DNA of 64,000 bases from contig NAUB01000022.1 in NCBI GenBank assembly GCA_003676145.1, positions 248,001 to 312,000 on the forward strand. The letters run 5' to 3'. Shown here one piece after another: positions 36,307 through 45,403 of this stretch (position 1 is its first letter; each line of letters starts with the position of its first letter). Made by a program: the position numbers and the translations under genes. Under the pieces are notes generated by a model. The model made no database searches. It was not told the DNA's origin and saw nothing but the letters and a program-made list of their open reading frames with translations. The DNA comes from a gamma proteobacterium symbiont of Stewartia floridana (GTDB lineage: Bacteria; Pseudomonadota; Gammaproteobacteria; Chromatiales; Chromatiaceae).

Positions 36307-37920
36307 TCAAGTTAGTTGCTCGTAAGCCGGTAAGGTGAGGAACTCCTCAAACTCATCGTTGGCAACGATCTGTTTCAACAGCTCAGCTGCCTGTTCAAAG
36401 TTGCCCGACTCATAGGCCAACTCTCCGAACTCCTGTCTGATCTCATGAAGTTCGTCCTTAACGGCCTGTTCGAAAATCTGATAGGTGACCTTGCGGCCAT
36501 CACTCAGAACACCTTTCGGATAGCGGATCCACTGCCAGATCTGGGATCTGGCGATTTCGGCAGTAGCCGCGTCTTCCATCAGGTGGTGAATCGGTACTGC
36601 ACCGCGGCCACCGATCCAGGCGGCGGTATAGCGCAATGCGGCACTGACATTGTTGAGTAATCCGGCTTCGGTGATTTCACCTTCAGGCACCGCCAGCAGA
36701 TCAGCTGCTTTGACCGAGAGTGACTCATCGATGCGATCGAGCTGATTGGCCTCAGGCATGTGGTGGTTGAAAACTTCCATCGCCACAGGAACCAGTCCCG
36801 GATGCGCCACCCAGGTACCGTCATGGCCATCTGTCGCTTCCCGCTCCTTATCCTGTCTGACCTTCTCTTTGGCCGCTGCATCCGCTTGTGGATCGTCGCG
36901 AATCGGGATCTGTGCCGCCATACCGCCCATCGCATGGGCGCCACGACGATGACAGGTATTGATCAGCAGCTTTGAATAGGATCTGAGGAAAGGCACGGTC
37001 ATGGTGACCTGGCTGCGGTCCGGCAGGACGAATTCCGGATTGGCGTGAAAACGTTTGATGAAGCTGAAGATGTAGTCCCAACGGCCACAGTTGAGACCGC
37101 AGATGTAGTCTCTCAACTCGTAGAGGATCTCATCCATCTCGAAAACCGCAGTGATGGTTTCGATCAGTACGGTACAGCGAATGGTGCCCTGGTCGAGACC
37201 GAGCTCCTGCTCTGCCCAGGCGAACACATCACGCCAGAGCCGAGCCTCCAGGTAGCTCTCCATTTTCGGCAGGTAGAAATAGGGGCCACTGCCCATCTCC
37301 AGCAGGGTTTTGGCGTTATGGAACAGATAGAGCCCGAAATCGAAAAAGGCGCCACTGATCCGTCGGCCGTCCACACTCATGTGTTTCTCTTCCAGATGCC
37401 AGCCACGGGGACGTACAATCAGGGTGGCGAGCTCATCACCGAGCTGGTACTGCTTGCCTTCCGGACTGGTGAAACTGAGTGTGCGGTTGACCGCCTCACG
37501 CAGGTTGATCTGCCCTTCGACAGTGGTGCTCCAGTGAGGCGAGTGGGCATCCTCGAGGTCCGCCATAAAACATTTTGCCCCGGAATTGAGGGCGTTGATC
37601 AGCATCTTGCGATCAACCGGACCGGTAATCTCCACCCGTCGATCCTGCAGATCCTTTGGCGCCGGACGAACCGTCCATTCAGACTGCCGGATTCCGCTGG
37701 TCCCTTCCAGAAAATCGGGGAGTTGACCCTGGTTGAGCAGTTGCTGGCGTTGTGAACGGCTCTTCAGCAGCTCACGTCTGGTTTCGCCAAACAGACGCTC
37801 CAGCTCAGCAACGAAGTGAAGTGCCTCCGGTGACAGTATCTCCTGATACTCCGACTTCATCTCGCCGGTGATTCTGACCTCTTGTGCCTGATGCCAGAGG
37901 GTCGATGTGGTACTAGACAT
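36307..37920 (-). CDS. aceB: Malate synthase A
   Basis: 537 residues, similar to E. coli AceB (533). The ATG at 37920 has GAGGAG 10 bases upstream and is preferred over an ATG six codons before. The A-type features are all here: FMADLEDAHSPHW, LIVRPRGWHLEEKHM, the GAxxxMGGMAAQIPI block and the C-terminal catalytic region near GVLSDGRKVTY. It condenses glyoxylate with acetyl-CoA to malate. It is the first gene of aceBA. The 261-base gap to the divergent aceK holds the control region. Confidence 0.95.
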   Translation of the reverse strand: MSSTTSTLWHQAQEVRITGEMKSEYQEILSPEALHFVAELERLFGETRRELLKSRSQRQQLLNQGQLPDFLEGTSGIRQSEWTVRPAPKDLQDRRVEITGPVDRKMLINALNSGAKCFMADLEDAHSPHWSTTVEGQINLREAVNRTLSFTSPEGKQYQLGDELATLIVRPRGWHLEEKHMSVDGRRISGAFFDFGLYLFHNAKTLLEMGSGPYFYLPKMESYLEARLWRDVFAWAEQELGLDQGTIRCTVLIETITAVFEMDEILYELRDYICGLNCGRWDYIFSFIKRFHANPEFVLPDRSQVTMTVPFLRSYSKLLINTCHRRGAHAMGGMAAQIPIRDDPQADAAAKEKVRQDKEREATDGHDGTWVAHPGLVPVAMEVFNHHMPEANQLDRIDESLSVKAADLLAVPEGEITEAGLLNNVSAALRYTAAWIGGRGAVPIHHLMEDAATAEIARSQIWQWIRYPKGVLSDGRKVTYQIFEQAVKDELHEIRQEFGELAYESGNFEQAAELLKQIVANDEFEEFLTLPAYEQLT

Positions 37921-38181
37921 AATTTTCAATCTCCTCATATTCTTCGCCGCGCACTTGCTTGGTGCGGTCGTAACGGCTGAAAAATCGCACTGCCATTCTC
38001 TGAGGCGTGTTCGACTTTTTGTGCACTGCGTTAAAGCATAGTGAAAAGGTCAACATTATTTTCAAAAAAATCTCAATAGTTAGCTTTGACAAAAAAAATA
38101 GTGCACCGCAATAAAAATCTGCTAAACCTTACCTAAACGCTCAGATATAACGACCAAACGAAAAAACGACGCACCAAAACA
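37921..38181. promoter_or_regulatory. Shared aceB/aceK control region
   Basis: Divergent promoters are expected here. A rightward candidate is TTGACA (38086-38091), an 18-base spacer and AATAAA (38110-38115). GTGCAC(T/C)GC occurs at 38021 and 38101, and a third GCACTGC at 37987, which may be regulator contacts. A-tracts near 38063 and 38091 suggest bent DNA. Confidence 0.45.
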
Positions 38182-39948
38182 ATGCAGAACCAGCCCCAAC
38201 AGATCGCTCGCTCGATCCTGACCGGATTCGAGAGACACTTCTCCTTCTTTCAGGAGATCAGCAGCGCTGCCCGTCAACGCTTTGAACATGCGGACTGGCA
38301 GGCTGTGCGTGAGGCGTCGGCGAAGCGCATCAGCTTCTATGACATGCGTGTCAAAGAGGCGATCGAACGACTCAAGTCGAGCTTTGACATTGAGGTACTG
38401 GATGAGGGGCTGTGGCAGGATGTAAAACAGATCTACGGCAAACTGCTGCGTACTCACAGCCGTCCTGAACTGGCTGAAACTTTCTATAATTCAGTATTTT
38501 GCAGGCTCTTTGACAGACGTTACTACGATAACGACAAGATCTTCATTGAATCTCAGGTGGATCGTCAGGGCCTCTCCGAACGCTACCAGGTCTATATGTC
38601 GTTCCACCTGGACGAGGGGAATCTGCAGGGCTGCATCTGGGACATGCTCTCCGCCTTCTACTTCTCCCTGCCCTACGAGGACATCGACAGGGATTGCAAA
38701 CTGCTGGCCGAGTCGCTGATCGAGCAGGCCGGATTCGACAACCTCCCGCAAGATCTGCGCTTCGATATCCTCGAATCACCCTTCTACCGCAACAAGGCGG
38801 CCTATCTGATCGGCAGAATGGTCTATGGGGATAGAATCCGTCCGTTCATCATCCCGCTGATCAACAATGAAGAGGGAGCCCTGTTCGTCGATGCCCTGCT
38901 GATCCGCAGCCGACATGTGGAAGCCCTGTTCAGCTTTGCCCGGGCCTACTTCATGGCCAAAACCCCGGTCCCCACCGCCACGGTCGCTTTTCTGAAAAGC
39001 ATCATGCCCGATAAAACCCTCTCTGAGCTCTATATGAGCATTGGGCTGCACAAACAGGCGAAGAATGAGTTCTACCGGGATCTGCTCAACCATCTCGACG
39101 ACAGCGAGGATAAATTCATCCTTGCCGCCGGCACACCCGGACTTGTGATGCAGGTCTTTACCCTGCCATCCTTTCCCTATGTATTCAAAGTGATACGTGA
39201 CCAATTTCCACCCCAGAAAGAGGTTACCCACAAACTGATCAAAGAGCGCTATTTTCAGGTCAAGAAACATGACCGTATCGGCCGTATGGCGGACACCCTC
39301 GACTTTGCCGAAGTGGCCCTGCCAATCGATCGGTTTGAACCGAAATTACTCGAGGAGTTGCAGAACACCATCGCCGATCAACTCGAAATCGACGATGACA
39401 AACTGGTGATCAAGCATCTCTATATCGAGCGCCGCATGAAACCTCTCAATCTCTATCTGGAAGAGACCGATGAAGAGATGGCGCGAAAGATCCTCGATGA
39501 CTGGGGACTGGCGCTGAAACAGCTGATGGGCGTGAACATCTTCCCCGGCGACCTGTTGTTCAAAAATTTTGGGGTCAATGACCAGGGGAAAGTGGTGTTC
39601 TACGACTATGATGAGATCTGTTATCTCAGTGAATGTAACTTCCGCAGAATCCCGCCGCCAAGAAGCTCTCTCGATCTGTTCAGAGATGAGCCCTGGTACA
39701 GTGTCAATCCCAATGACATATTTCCTGAAGAGTTCATCACTTTCATCAGCACGGATCCAAAAATCCGTAAAATGCTGATGGAATTGCATCCGGATCTGTT
39801 TCACATCAGCAGTTGGCAGAATGCCCAGGAGAGCCTGGCAGCCGGTAGACAGGCGGATGTCTTCCCCTATCCTCAGAAGTTGAGGTTTTCCCGCAAACTC
39901 CAGAGTAGCGAGCGATCGGGTCAACTGCTAGCGGCGGCTGCAGTTTAA
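38182..39948 (+). CDS. aceK: Isocitrate dehydrogenase kinase/phosphatase
   Basis: 588 residues, a typical length (E. coli 578). The regulatory half contains FYNSVFCRLFDRRYYDN. The ATP-binding segment is AAGTPGLVMQVFTLPSFPYVFKVIRD. The catalytic region near the C terminus reads FPGDLLFKNFGVNDQGKVVFYDYDEI, with the metal-binding DYDE. AceK phosphorylates isocitrate dehydrogenase to divert carbon into the glyoxylate shunt, and reverses that step. In E. coli it is the third gene of aceBAK; here it is turned round and transcribed away from aceBA, so its level can be set separately. No convincing ribosome site is seen at the ATG. Confidence 0.95.
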   Translation: MQNQPQQIARSILTGFERHFSFFQEISSAARQRFEHADWQAVREASAKRISFYDMRVKEAIERLKSSFDIEVLDEGLWQDVKQIYGKLLRTHSRPELAETFYNSVFCRLFDRRYYDNDKIFIESQVDRQGLSERYQVYMSFHLDEGNLQGCIWDMLSAFYFSLPYEDIDRDCKLLAESLIEQAGFDNLPQDLRFDILESPFYRNKAAYLIGRMVYGDRIRPFIIPLINNEEGALFVDALLIRSRHVEALFSFARAYFMAKTPVPTATVAFLKSIMPDKTLSELYMSIGLHKQAKNEFYRDLLNHLDDSEDKFILAAGTPGLVMQVFTLPSFPYVFKVIRDQFPPQKEVTHKLIKERYFQVKKHDRIGRMADTLDFAEVALPIDRFEPKLLEELQNTIADQLEIDDDKLVIKHLYIERRMKPLNLYLEETDEEMARKILDDWGLALKQLMGVNIFPGDLLFKNFGVNDQGKVVFYDYDEICYLSECNFRRIPPPRSSLDLFRDEPWYSVNPNDIFPEEFITFISTDPKIRKMLMELHPDLFHISSWQNAQESLAAGRQADVFPYPQKLRFSRKLQSSERSGQLLAAAAV

Positions 39949-40023
39949 TGCATCGATCGGTAACCGACTGAGGATTGGAGCCAGCAAAAGCTGGTTCATC
40001 CGGCGCATCTGCAGATTGAGTTG

Positions 40024-43000
40024 TCAATCCCGACTGGAGTGCTCCATCAGTTCATTCAACAGCAGCAACAACTCATCCCGATGGGATTCAAATGTCTCGA
40101 TTTCACTCAAGAAATCCTTCACCTCGACACCGATCTTTTGATTGACAAGCTGCTCGGCCGAGTCATGAATCGATTCGTGAATTGAAATGATCTTTTGCAA
40201 CATTGGAGAATCGGCCAATCGGGTATTGGCTTGCCCATCCAGCCATTGACCAAATCGGCACTGATGTCTATCCAAAACCGGTGGAGCCAGCTTCTCACCT
40301 TGCGCATACTGCAACAGGTGAGCGATCCAGGCCCGATGTTCTACCGCAGCAAACAGCAAGGGTTGATCGTCCCGGCTGAGTCGGACTGTCTCACTCCAAA
40401 GCTGATCTGGTTGCCAATCGCTTAGCCACTGCAGAACCTCCTCCGATGGCATGGGTCGGGCGATTGCGTATCCCTGCCCATACTGACATCCCAGTTTCAG
40501 CAGCATCTCACCATGCGCCAGGGTTTCAACCCCTTCGGCGATGGCGTTGCGACTGAAGGCGGATGCCAGACCAAGCACCCCTTCCAGTATTGCAAGGTCA
40601 TCCGGGTCATCCAGCATATCCCGCACAAAACTCTGATCGATCTTGAGCAACCCGGCTGGTAATCGCTTCAGATAGGTCAGAGAGGAGTAACCGGTACCAA
40701 AATCATCCAGCGCAAAACCAACACCCAGGTTACGACAATCACGTATGATTTCCGAGACCTGATCGATCTCATCCAGAGCACTGGTCTCCAACACCTCGAG
40801 TTCCAGGTCGCCGGGCTCTACATTGGGATGTTTTGCCAGCAGATAACGCAGTCGGGTGACAAAATTGGGTTGTTGCAGATGCATGGCATCGATGTTCACA
40901 CTGACCTGCAAAGGTACCCCGGCCCGTCGCCACTCAGCGATCTGTGCGAGTGCGGTATCCAGCACCCACTCCCCCAGCTCGACCGAAAACGGATGCTGCT
41001 CAATGACAGACATGAAAGCACCGGGTAACAGCAATCCTCGTTGTGGATGCTGCCAGCGAATCAGTGCCTCCATACCCAAAACGCTACCGCTCTGCATATT
41101 CACCTTGGGTTGATAGTAGAGCACCATCTCACCACTTTTCAGGGCAATGCGAATCCGTTCCAGGCTCTCATGATAGCCCCGCACCGTCCGGTCGTGTTCA
41201 GCGTCGAAGATATGGTAGCGATTCTTGCCTGCCTGCTTGGCCTGATACATGGCCTGGTCCGCCTGTCGCAGCAGTTGATCCGCATCCAGCAGTTCTGCCT
41301 GAGGAAAGAAGGTCACGCCAAGACTGGCGGAGACTTTCAGCTCCATACCTTTGATGTGTATCGGTTCCGCTGCCGATGCCATCAAGCGCTCAATAATATT
41401 GACACTCGCGGCATGATCCACAAGGTCCATCAACACCGCGACAAACTCATCCCCACCCAGGCGAGACAGGGTATCCCCTTCACGTAAGGCGTGTTTCATG
41501 CGTTCCGCAAGCTGAATCAGAAACAGATCCCCCACATCGTGACCATACGCATCATTGATCTGCTTGAAGCCATCCAGGTCCAGATAGACGATACCCACCA
41601 GTGTGTTGCGCCGTTGTGCCTGAAGCATCGCCTGATAGAGCCGATCAGCCAACAAAACCCGGTTCGGCAGACCGGTCAGCACATCGTAGTGGGCAATCCG
41701 CTCCAGTTTTCTCTGCTGCTCTTTGAGTGGTGTGATGTCGGAGAAGAGTCCCACATAGTATTTGAGGCTGCCCTGCTCATCATAGACATTGCTGATGGTC
41801 AGCATTTCAGCGTAGACCTCACCATTCTTTCGCCGGTTCCAGATCTCTCCCGACCAGTGACCGTGCTTCAGCAACTCCTGCCACATGCCTGCGTAGAAGG
41901 CCGTGTCGTGACGCCCGGAAGCCAACAACCTGGGATTCTTGCCCAGCACCTCCTCGCGACTGTAATCGGTGATTCGACTGAAAGCACTGTTGACATCCAG
42001 AATAGTGCCGTCAGGACCGGTGATCATGATCCCCTCACGGGCTGAGGCGAAAACGCTGGCGGCCTGACGCAATTGGTCTTCACTCTTTCGACGCTCAGTA
42101 ATATCGTGTCCAATGCCAAGGATTCCAATCAGATTCCCCTGCTCGTCATACATCGGTGTCTTGGTGGTCTCCAGCAGTTCACGATGAGTGTCTGCAAATG
42201 TGACCCACTCTTCATACACCTTCGGACCACCCTGTTCGATAACTCTCTGATCACGCTCTCGATAGGAGTCCGCCTTTTCCGCCGGCATGAAATCCGCATC
42301 CGCCTTGCCCAGAATTTCATCCTCTGAAGCACCAAAATATCCCTCAAACCTTGGATTACAGGCCAGATAGGTTCCATCAGGATCTTTCAACCAGATCAGA
42401 TCGGGCAAGGTCTGTATCAGTACTTTGAGAAAACCGCTCTGGCGCAGCAGTTTCGTCTCGAGTTGTTTCTGCTGCACCAGCTCCTGCATCAGTCGCAATG
42501 TGTTGCTGGAGAGAATCCCGTAGCTGGAGAGGATGATATCGATCATCTTGCGGGTAAACCCACTCATCTCTTCGAGCGCATAGTGCTTGGCCTCTTCCAG
42601 CGCAAGGCCTTGGCGCAGGCCCAGGATGATATAGGAGAGATGTCGATCGGACTCGAGTATGTGGGAGGCCAGCCAGCGAACCAGAAATTCCAGGGTCTTT
42701 TCAGCAACCTGATGTTTGGAGCCCAGATCTGACTGATTGATCAAAGCCTGCAACTGATCGATAAAAGCCTGATGGGATTCCCGATGAGACGCCTCCAGTG
42801 ATTCATCCGGCAGATATTTTCGCCAGATGGCCTCTTCTGTCTCGAAGTGATAGACCGTGTACTCCAACAGCCCATCGAATACCTTGCTGAGGTCGATCTG
42901 CTCCGATTCGAACGCAAACTGGGATGCCAGCTCATTCAACATCCGCACCAATTGACGGTGCTGCTCATCGACCGTGGGAAGACCAGTATTGAAATTATCG

Positions 43001-43029
43001 TCCCAGGGAAAGATGTCGATACGTTTCAT
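40024..43029 (-). CDS. Haemerythrin-PAS-PAS-GGDEF-EAL-CZB sensor for cyclic-di-GMP turnover
   Basis: 1001 residues, soluble, with no membrane helix. Domains in order: bacteriohaemerythrin (about 8-140, VDEQHRQLV, HFETEEAIW and SHRESHQAF carrying the di-iron ligands), a linker helix, PAS (about 210-325), PAS-PAC (about 335-450), GGDEF with the intact motif at 525-529, EAL with E654 in MEALIRW and DDFGTGYSSL, then a C-terminal CZB domain (EHRAWIAHLL, CRFGQWL, HESIHDSAEQL), the zinc-binding module of chemoreceptors. The protein should read oxygen or redox state and perhaps zinc or hypochlorite, and set cyclic-di-GMP. Both catalytic signatures are complete, so either activity may dominate. It converges with aceK. 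Confidence 0.92.
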   Translation of the reverse strand: MKRIDIFPWDDNFNTGLPTVDEQHRQLVRMLNELASQFAFESEQIDLSKVFDGLLEYTVYHFETEEAIWRKYLPDESLEASHRESHQAFIDQLQALINQSDLGSKHQVAEKTLEFLVRWLASHILESDRHLSYIILGLRQGLALEEAKHYALEEMSGFTRKMIDIILSSYGILSSNTLRLMQELVQQKQLETKLLRQSGFLKVLIQTLPDLIWLKDPDGTYLACNPRFEGYFGASEDEILGKADADFMPAEKADSYRERDQRVIEQGGPKVYEEWVTFADTHRELLETTKTPMYDEQGNLIGILGIGHDITERRKSEDQLRQAASVFASAREGIMITGPDGTILDVNSAFSRITDYSREEVLGKNPRLLASGRHDTAFYAGMWQELLKHGHWSGEIWNRRKNGEVYAEMLTISNVYDEQGSLKYYVGLFSDITPLKEQQRKLERIAHYDVLTGLPNRVLLADRLYQAMLQAQRRNTLVGIVYLDLDGFKQINDAYGHDVGDLFLIQLAERMKHALREGDTLSRLGGDEFVAVLMDLVDHAASVNIIERLMASAAEPIHIKGMELKVSASLGVTFFPQAELLDADQLLRQADQAMYQAKQAGKNRYHIFDAEHDRTVRGYHESLERIRIALKSGEMVLYYQPKVNMQSGSVLGMEALIRWQHPQRGLLLPGAFMSVIEQHPFSVELGEWVLDTALAQIAEWRRAGVPLQVSVNIDAMHLQQPNFVTRLRYLLAKHPNVEPGDLELEVLETSALDEIDQVSEIIRDCRNLGVGFALDDFGTGYSSLTYLKRLPAGLLKIDQSFVRDMLDDPDDLAILEGVLGLASAFSRNAIAEGVETLAHGEMLLKLGCQYGQGYAIARPMPSEEVLQWLSDWQPDQLWSETVRLSRDDQPLLFAAVEHRAWIAHLLQYAQGEKLAPPVLDRHQCRFGQWLDGQANTRLADSPMLQKIISIHESIHDSAEQLVNQKIGVEVKDFLSEIETFESHRDELLLLLNELMEHSSRD

Positions 43030-43268
43030 TGCACAGGATCGCTTTTAGTGTTTTATCTAACGGGCACAACATCACCCAGTGATCAGCGATCCTGCTGTTA
43101 CAGCTCCGAAATTCTGATGCGGCTGAAGCCCTTAGCTTCTTTTGATGATATACCATGGTAGCTATCGGACAAGGCTATTTCATGCCTGACTCCGGAATCC
43201 ACGGTGATTTGAGAAAACAGTGAATTCAGAATCTTGAAATCAGTGGATTTGGTATTCGATCAGATTGC

Positions 43269-44660
43269 CTATTGGGCACCCTTGCCAAGCAGCACCACTT
43301 CTATGGTTTGCAAGAGGATAACGAAGTCGAGCATGGTGCTGGCATTTTTAACATAGTAGAGATCGTACTCAAGCTTTCGCTTGGCGTCCTCTTCAGACGC
43401 ACCATAGGGATAGAGCATCTGCGCCCAGCCGGTCAGGCCTGGTTTGACCCAATGACGTTGAGGATAGTAAGGAATGTCATTCGACAGCTGCATGACGAAT
43501 TCCGGCCGCTCCGGTCGTGGTCCGACCAGGCTCATATCCCCATTCAGAATGTTGTAGATCTGCGGTAACTCATCCAGCCGGGTTTTACGCAGGAAACCAC
43601 CCAGCTTGGTAATGCGGGCGTCATTTTTGGTCGCCCACCTGGCCACACCATCCGCCTCGGCATCGGTACGCATACTGCGGAATTTGTAGACTTTGAACAG
43701 TTTGCCGTTCTTGCCGACACGAACCTGACTGTAGAGAATCGGATCCCGGCCCGCTGATTCGATCAGACTTGCGATGGTGACCAGAACCATCAGTGGTGCG
43801 GCAAACACAAAAATAATAATGCCCACTGACATATCGAAGGCTTTTTTGATCGCCCGGTTCAAGGCCCTCTGACGGTAGCCGTCGGTGTAGAGCATCCAGC
43901 TGGGATAGAGCAGATCGATATTGATGATCGAGAGCTCTTTTTCAAAGAAGGTCAGCAGATCGAGTATCCTGACTCCCTTGATCTTGCACTCAAGTAACTC
44001 GTGGTTTGGCAGTTTCTTGCGTCGATCATCCACTGCCACCACAATCTCATCCACTGCCAGACGGTTGGATATCTCCAGCAGTGATTGGTCCTTGATGATC
44101 TGCCTGTCCTTGTCGATCAGTTCAATCCTGTCACCGAGATTGACATAGGCCACTACCACGATACCCAGTGTATCTTTGTTTCTAACCGACTCCTCGATGC
44201 GATCCGCATTGATTCCCACACCCAGAACCAGCACTCGGCGCTTCAGAATCTTATCGGAAGTCACCCGAACGAAAATCGTCCGCGCCAGCAGAATACCCAG
44301 CAGTGACAGGGCCAAACCGTAACTGAGTACCGATTGGCCATGATCGACGAACACGGGAGCGACAGCCAATAACAGCAGCATGGCCACACCACCGACCAGA
44401 AAGGCCAGGATGATCCGTAACAGAAAACCTGATGAGGTAGCCATCGAGCCTTTCTGGTAGAGACCCAGGGCGGTCATTGCGGAAAACATCACCAGTGCGA
44501 AAATCACTGGCATGTTGCTCTCCAGATGGGAGACTGTCTCGTTGATGACTTGGTGGAACAGCAGAATGGCGCCATGCATCGAGGAGACAAATATCAATAC
44601 CTCCGCAACGGCCAGCAGTACGACGGCCTTAGAGATATAGATTCCAAAAAGCTTGATCAT
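43269..44660 (-). CDS. Undecaprenyl-phosphate sugar phosphotransferase, XrtA/PEP-CTERM type
   Basis: 463 residues. Four or five N-terminal helices to about 130 and a Rossmann-like central region (RVLVLGVGINADRI) precede another helix and the bacterial sugar-transferase domain (about 265-455), with KVYKFRSMRTDAE, RKTRLDELPQIYNILNGDMSLVGPRPERPEF and a YGASEEDAKRKLEYDLYYVKN ending characteristic of the TIGR03013 group. These enzymes place the first sugar on undecaprenyl phosphate for exopolysaccharide made alongside exosortase systems. No other polysaccharide or exosortase gene is in the window, so it appears to be detached from its locus. Confidence 0.88.
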   Translation of the reverse strand: MIKLFGIYISKAVVLLAVAEVLIFVSSMHGAILLFHQVINETVSHLESNMPVIFALVMFSAMTALGLYQKGSMATSSGFLLRIILAFLVGGVAMLLLLAVAPVFVDHGQSVLSYGLALSLLGILLARTIFVRVTSDKILKRRVLVLGVGINADRIEESVRNKDTLGIVVVAYVNLGDRIELIDKDRQIIKDQSLLEISNRLAVDEIVVAVDDRRKKLPNHELLECKIKGVRILDLLTFFEKELSIINIDLLYPSWMLYTDGYRQRALNRAIKKAFDMSVGIIIFVFAAPLMVLVTIASLIESAGRDPILYSQVRVGKNGKLFKVYKFRSMRTDAEADGVARWATKNDARITKLGGFLRKTRLDELPQIYNILNGDMSLVGPRPERPEFVMQLSNDIPYYPQRHWVKPGLTGWAQMLYPYGASEEDAKRKLEYDLYYVKNASTMLDFVILLQTIEVVLLGKGAQ

Positions 44661-44762
44661 GGCTTAGCTATTGCTATCTCTCGATGGTACTAACAGACGT
44701 CATCCAATTTACATCAGAAATCCAATCCGTCGAATTTTACATTATCCTTGCGTTGACAGACC

Positions 44763-45327
44763 AGGGGCTGTTAATCCGCCAAGCATAACAATTTCTGCAC
44801 AAGAATGCTGTTGTTGTGTGGAATTTTTACTATCGAGGGGTATCGCCCCGGTAGGCATAGTAGTCCTGCTTGGATTTGAGCACGAATGCCACATTGGCTT
44901 CACCATCAATCTCGGGGACTGCCTGTAAGGTGATTGGTGCTTCCAGTGCGCAGTCTTCTGCTTCGACTGTGTTGTCTCCATCCCAGATCAGTATTGAGTA
45001 GATCGAACGATCCTCCAGATTGTAGCTGGCTTCGGCATACACCTCTTCACCAACCACGGAGAGGAGTATTTTGGCATGGTTGAATTCAGGACTGAGATTC
45101 CTGGTATTCAGGAGCGGCGTGAGAAACTGTCTCTCTCCACTGTCAGTATCATGCATCGCCCAGACCAGAATCGGATTCTGTTTCAGATCATCCAGAGTAT
45201 ACTCTTCGAGCATGTAGGGATTACCAAACTCAGGCATAGAAACCTCTCCTCGTTGCAATCAAGGGATAATAGCCCGAATTCACAATCAGTGCTGCCAGGG
45301 CGTATTGGATTCGTGTTAACAGCCCCT
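44763..45327. repeat. 12-bp inverted repeats bracketing an orphan gene
   Basis: AGGGGCTGTTAA at 44763-44774 and TTAACAGCCCCT at 45316-45327 are perfect inverted copies 541 bases apart. The right end, extended leftward to 45304, matches the arm of the 22496-22547 palindrome with two differences. The pair encloses exactly one gene (44830-45237). No transposase and no clear target-site duplication is visible. Confidence 0.55.
44830..45237 (-). CDS. Uncharacterised small protein bracketed by repeats
   Basis: 135 residues from the ATG at 45237, which has a strong GAGGAGAGG just upstream; an earlier in-frame codon at 45258 overlaps that site. The protein is acidic and soluble, with beta-rich segments such as KILLSVVGEEVYAEASYNL and IYSILIWDGDNTVEA. 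It has no signal, membrane segment or metal motif, and only one cysteine. I do not recognise a family. It is enclosed by a 12-bp inverted repeat pair, which may mean it arrived with a small mobile unit. Confidence 0.65.
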   Translation of the reverse strand: MPEFGNPYMLEEYTLDDLKQNPILVWAMHDTDSGERQFLTPLLNTRNLSPEFNHAKILLSVVGEEVYAEASYNLEDRSIYSILIWDGDNTVEAEDCALEAPITLQAVPEIDGEANVAFVLKSKQDYYAYRGDTPR

Positions 45328-45338
45328 AAAACAGACAA

Positions 45339-45355
45339 CCCGCTCAGAGAGCGGG
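45339..45355 (-). terminator. Probable adk terminator
   Basis: CCCGCTC, loop AGA, GAGCGGG, some 50 bases past the adk stop. Leftward of the stem the minus strand reads GTCTGTTTTA, an imperfect T-rich tail. Confidence 0.6.
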
Positions 45356-45403
45356 CTGGCTGTTGCAATGGGCTGACTACGCCGCCACCTTAGCGGGGCC
45401 TGT

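Noticed and set aside
40024-43029. Chemoreceptor because of the CZB domain
   Set aside because: There is no methyl-accepting signalling domain; the output is GGDEF-EAL.
44763-45327. A complete insertion sequence
   Set aside because: The enclosed 135-residue protein has no transposase features and no target duplication is obvious.
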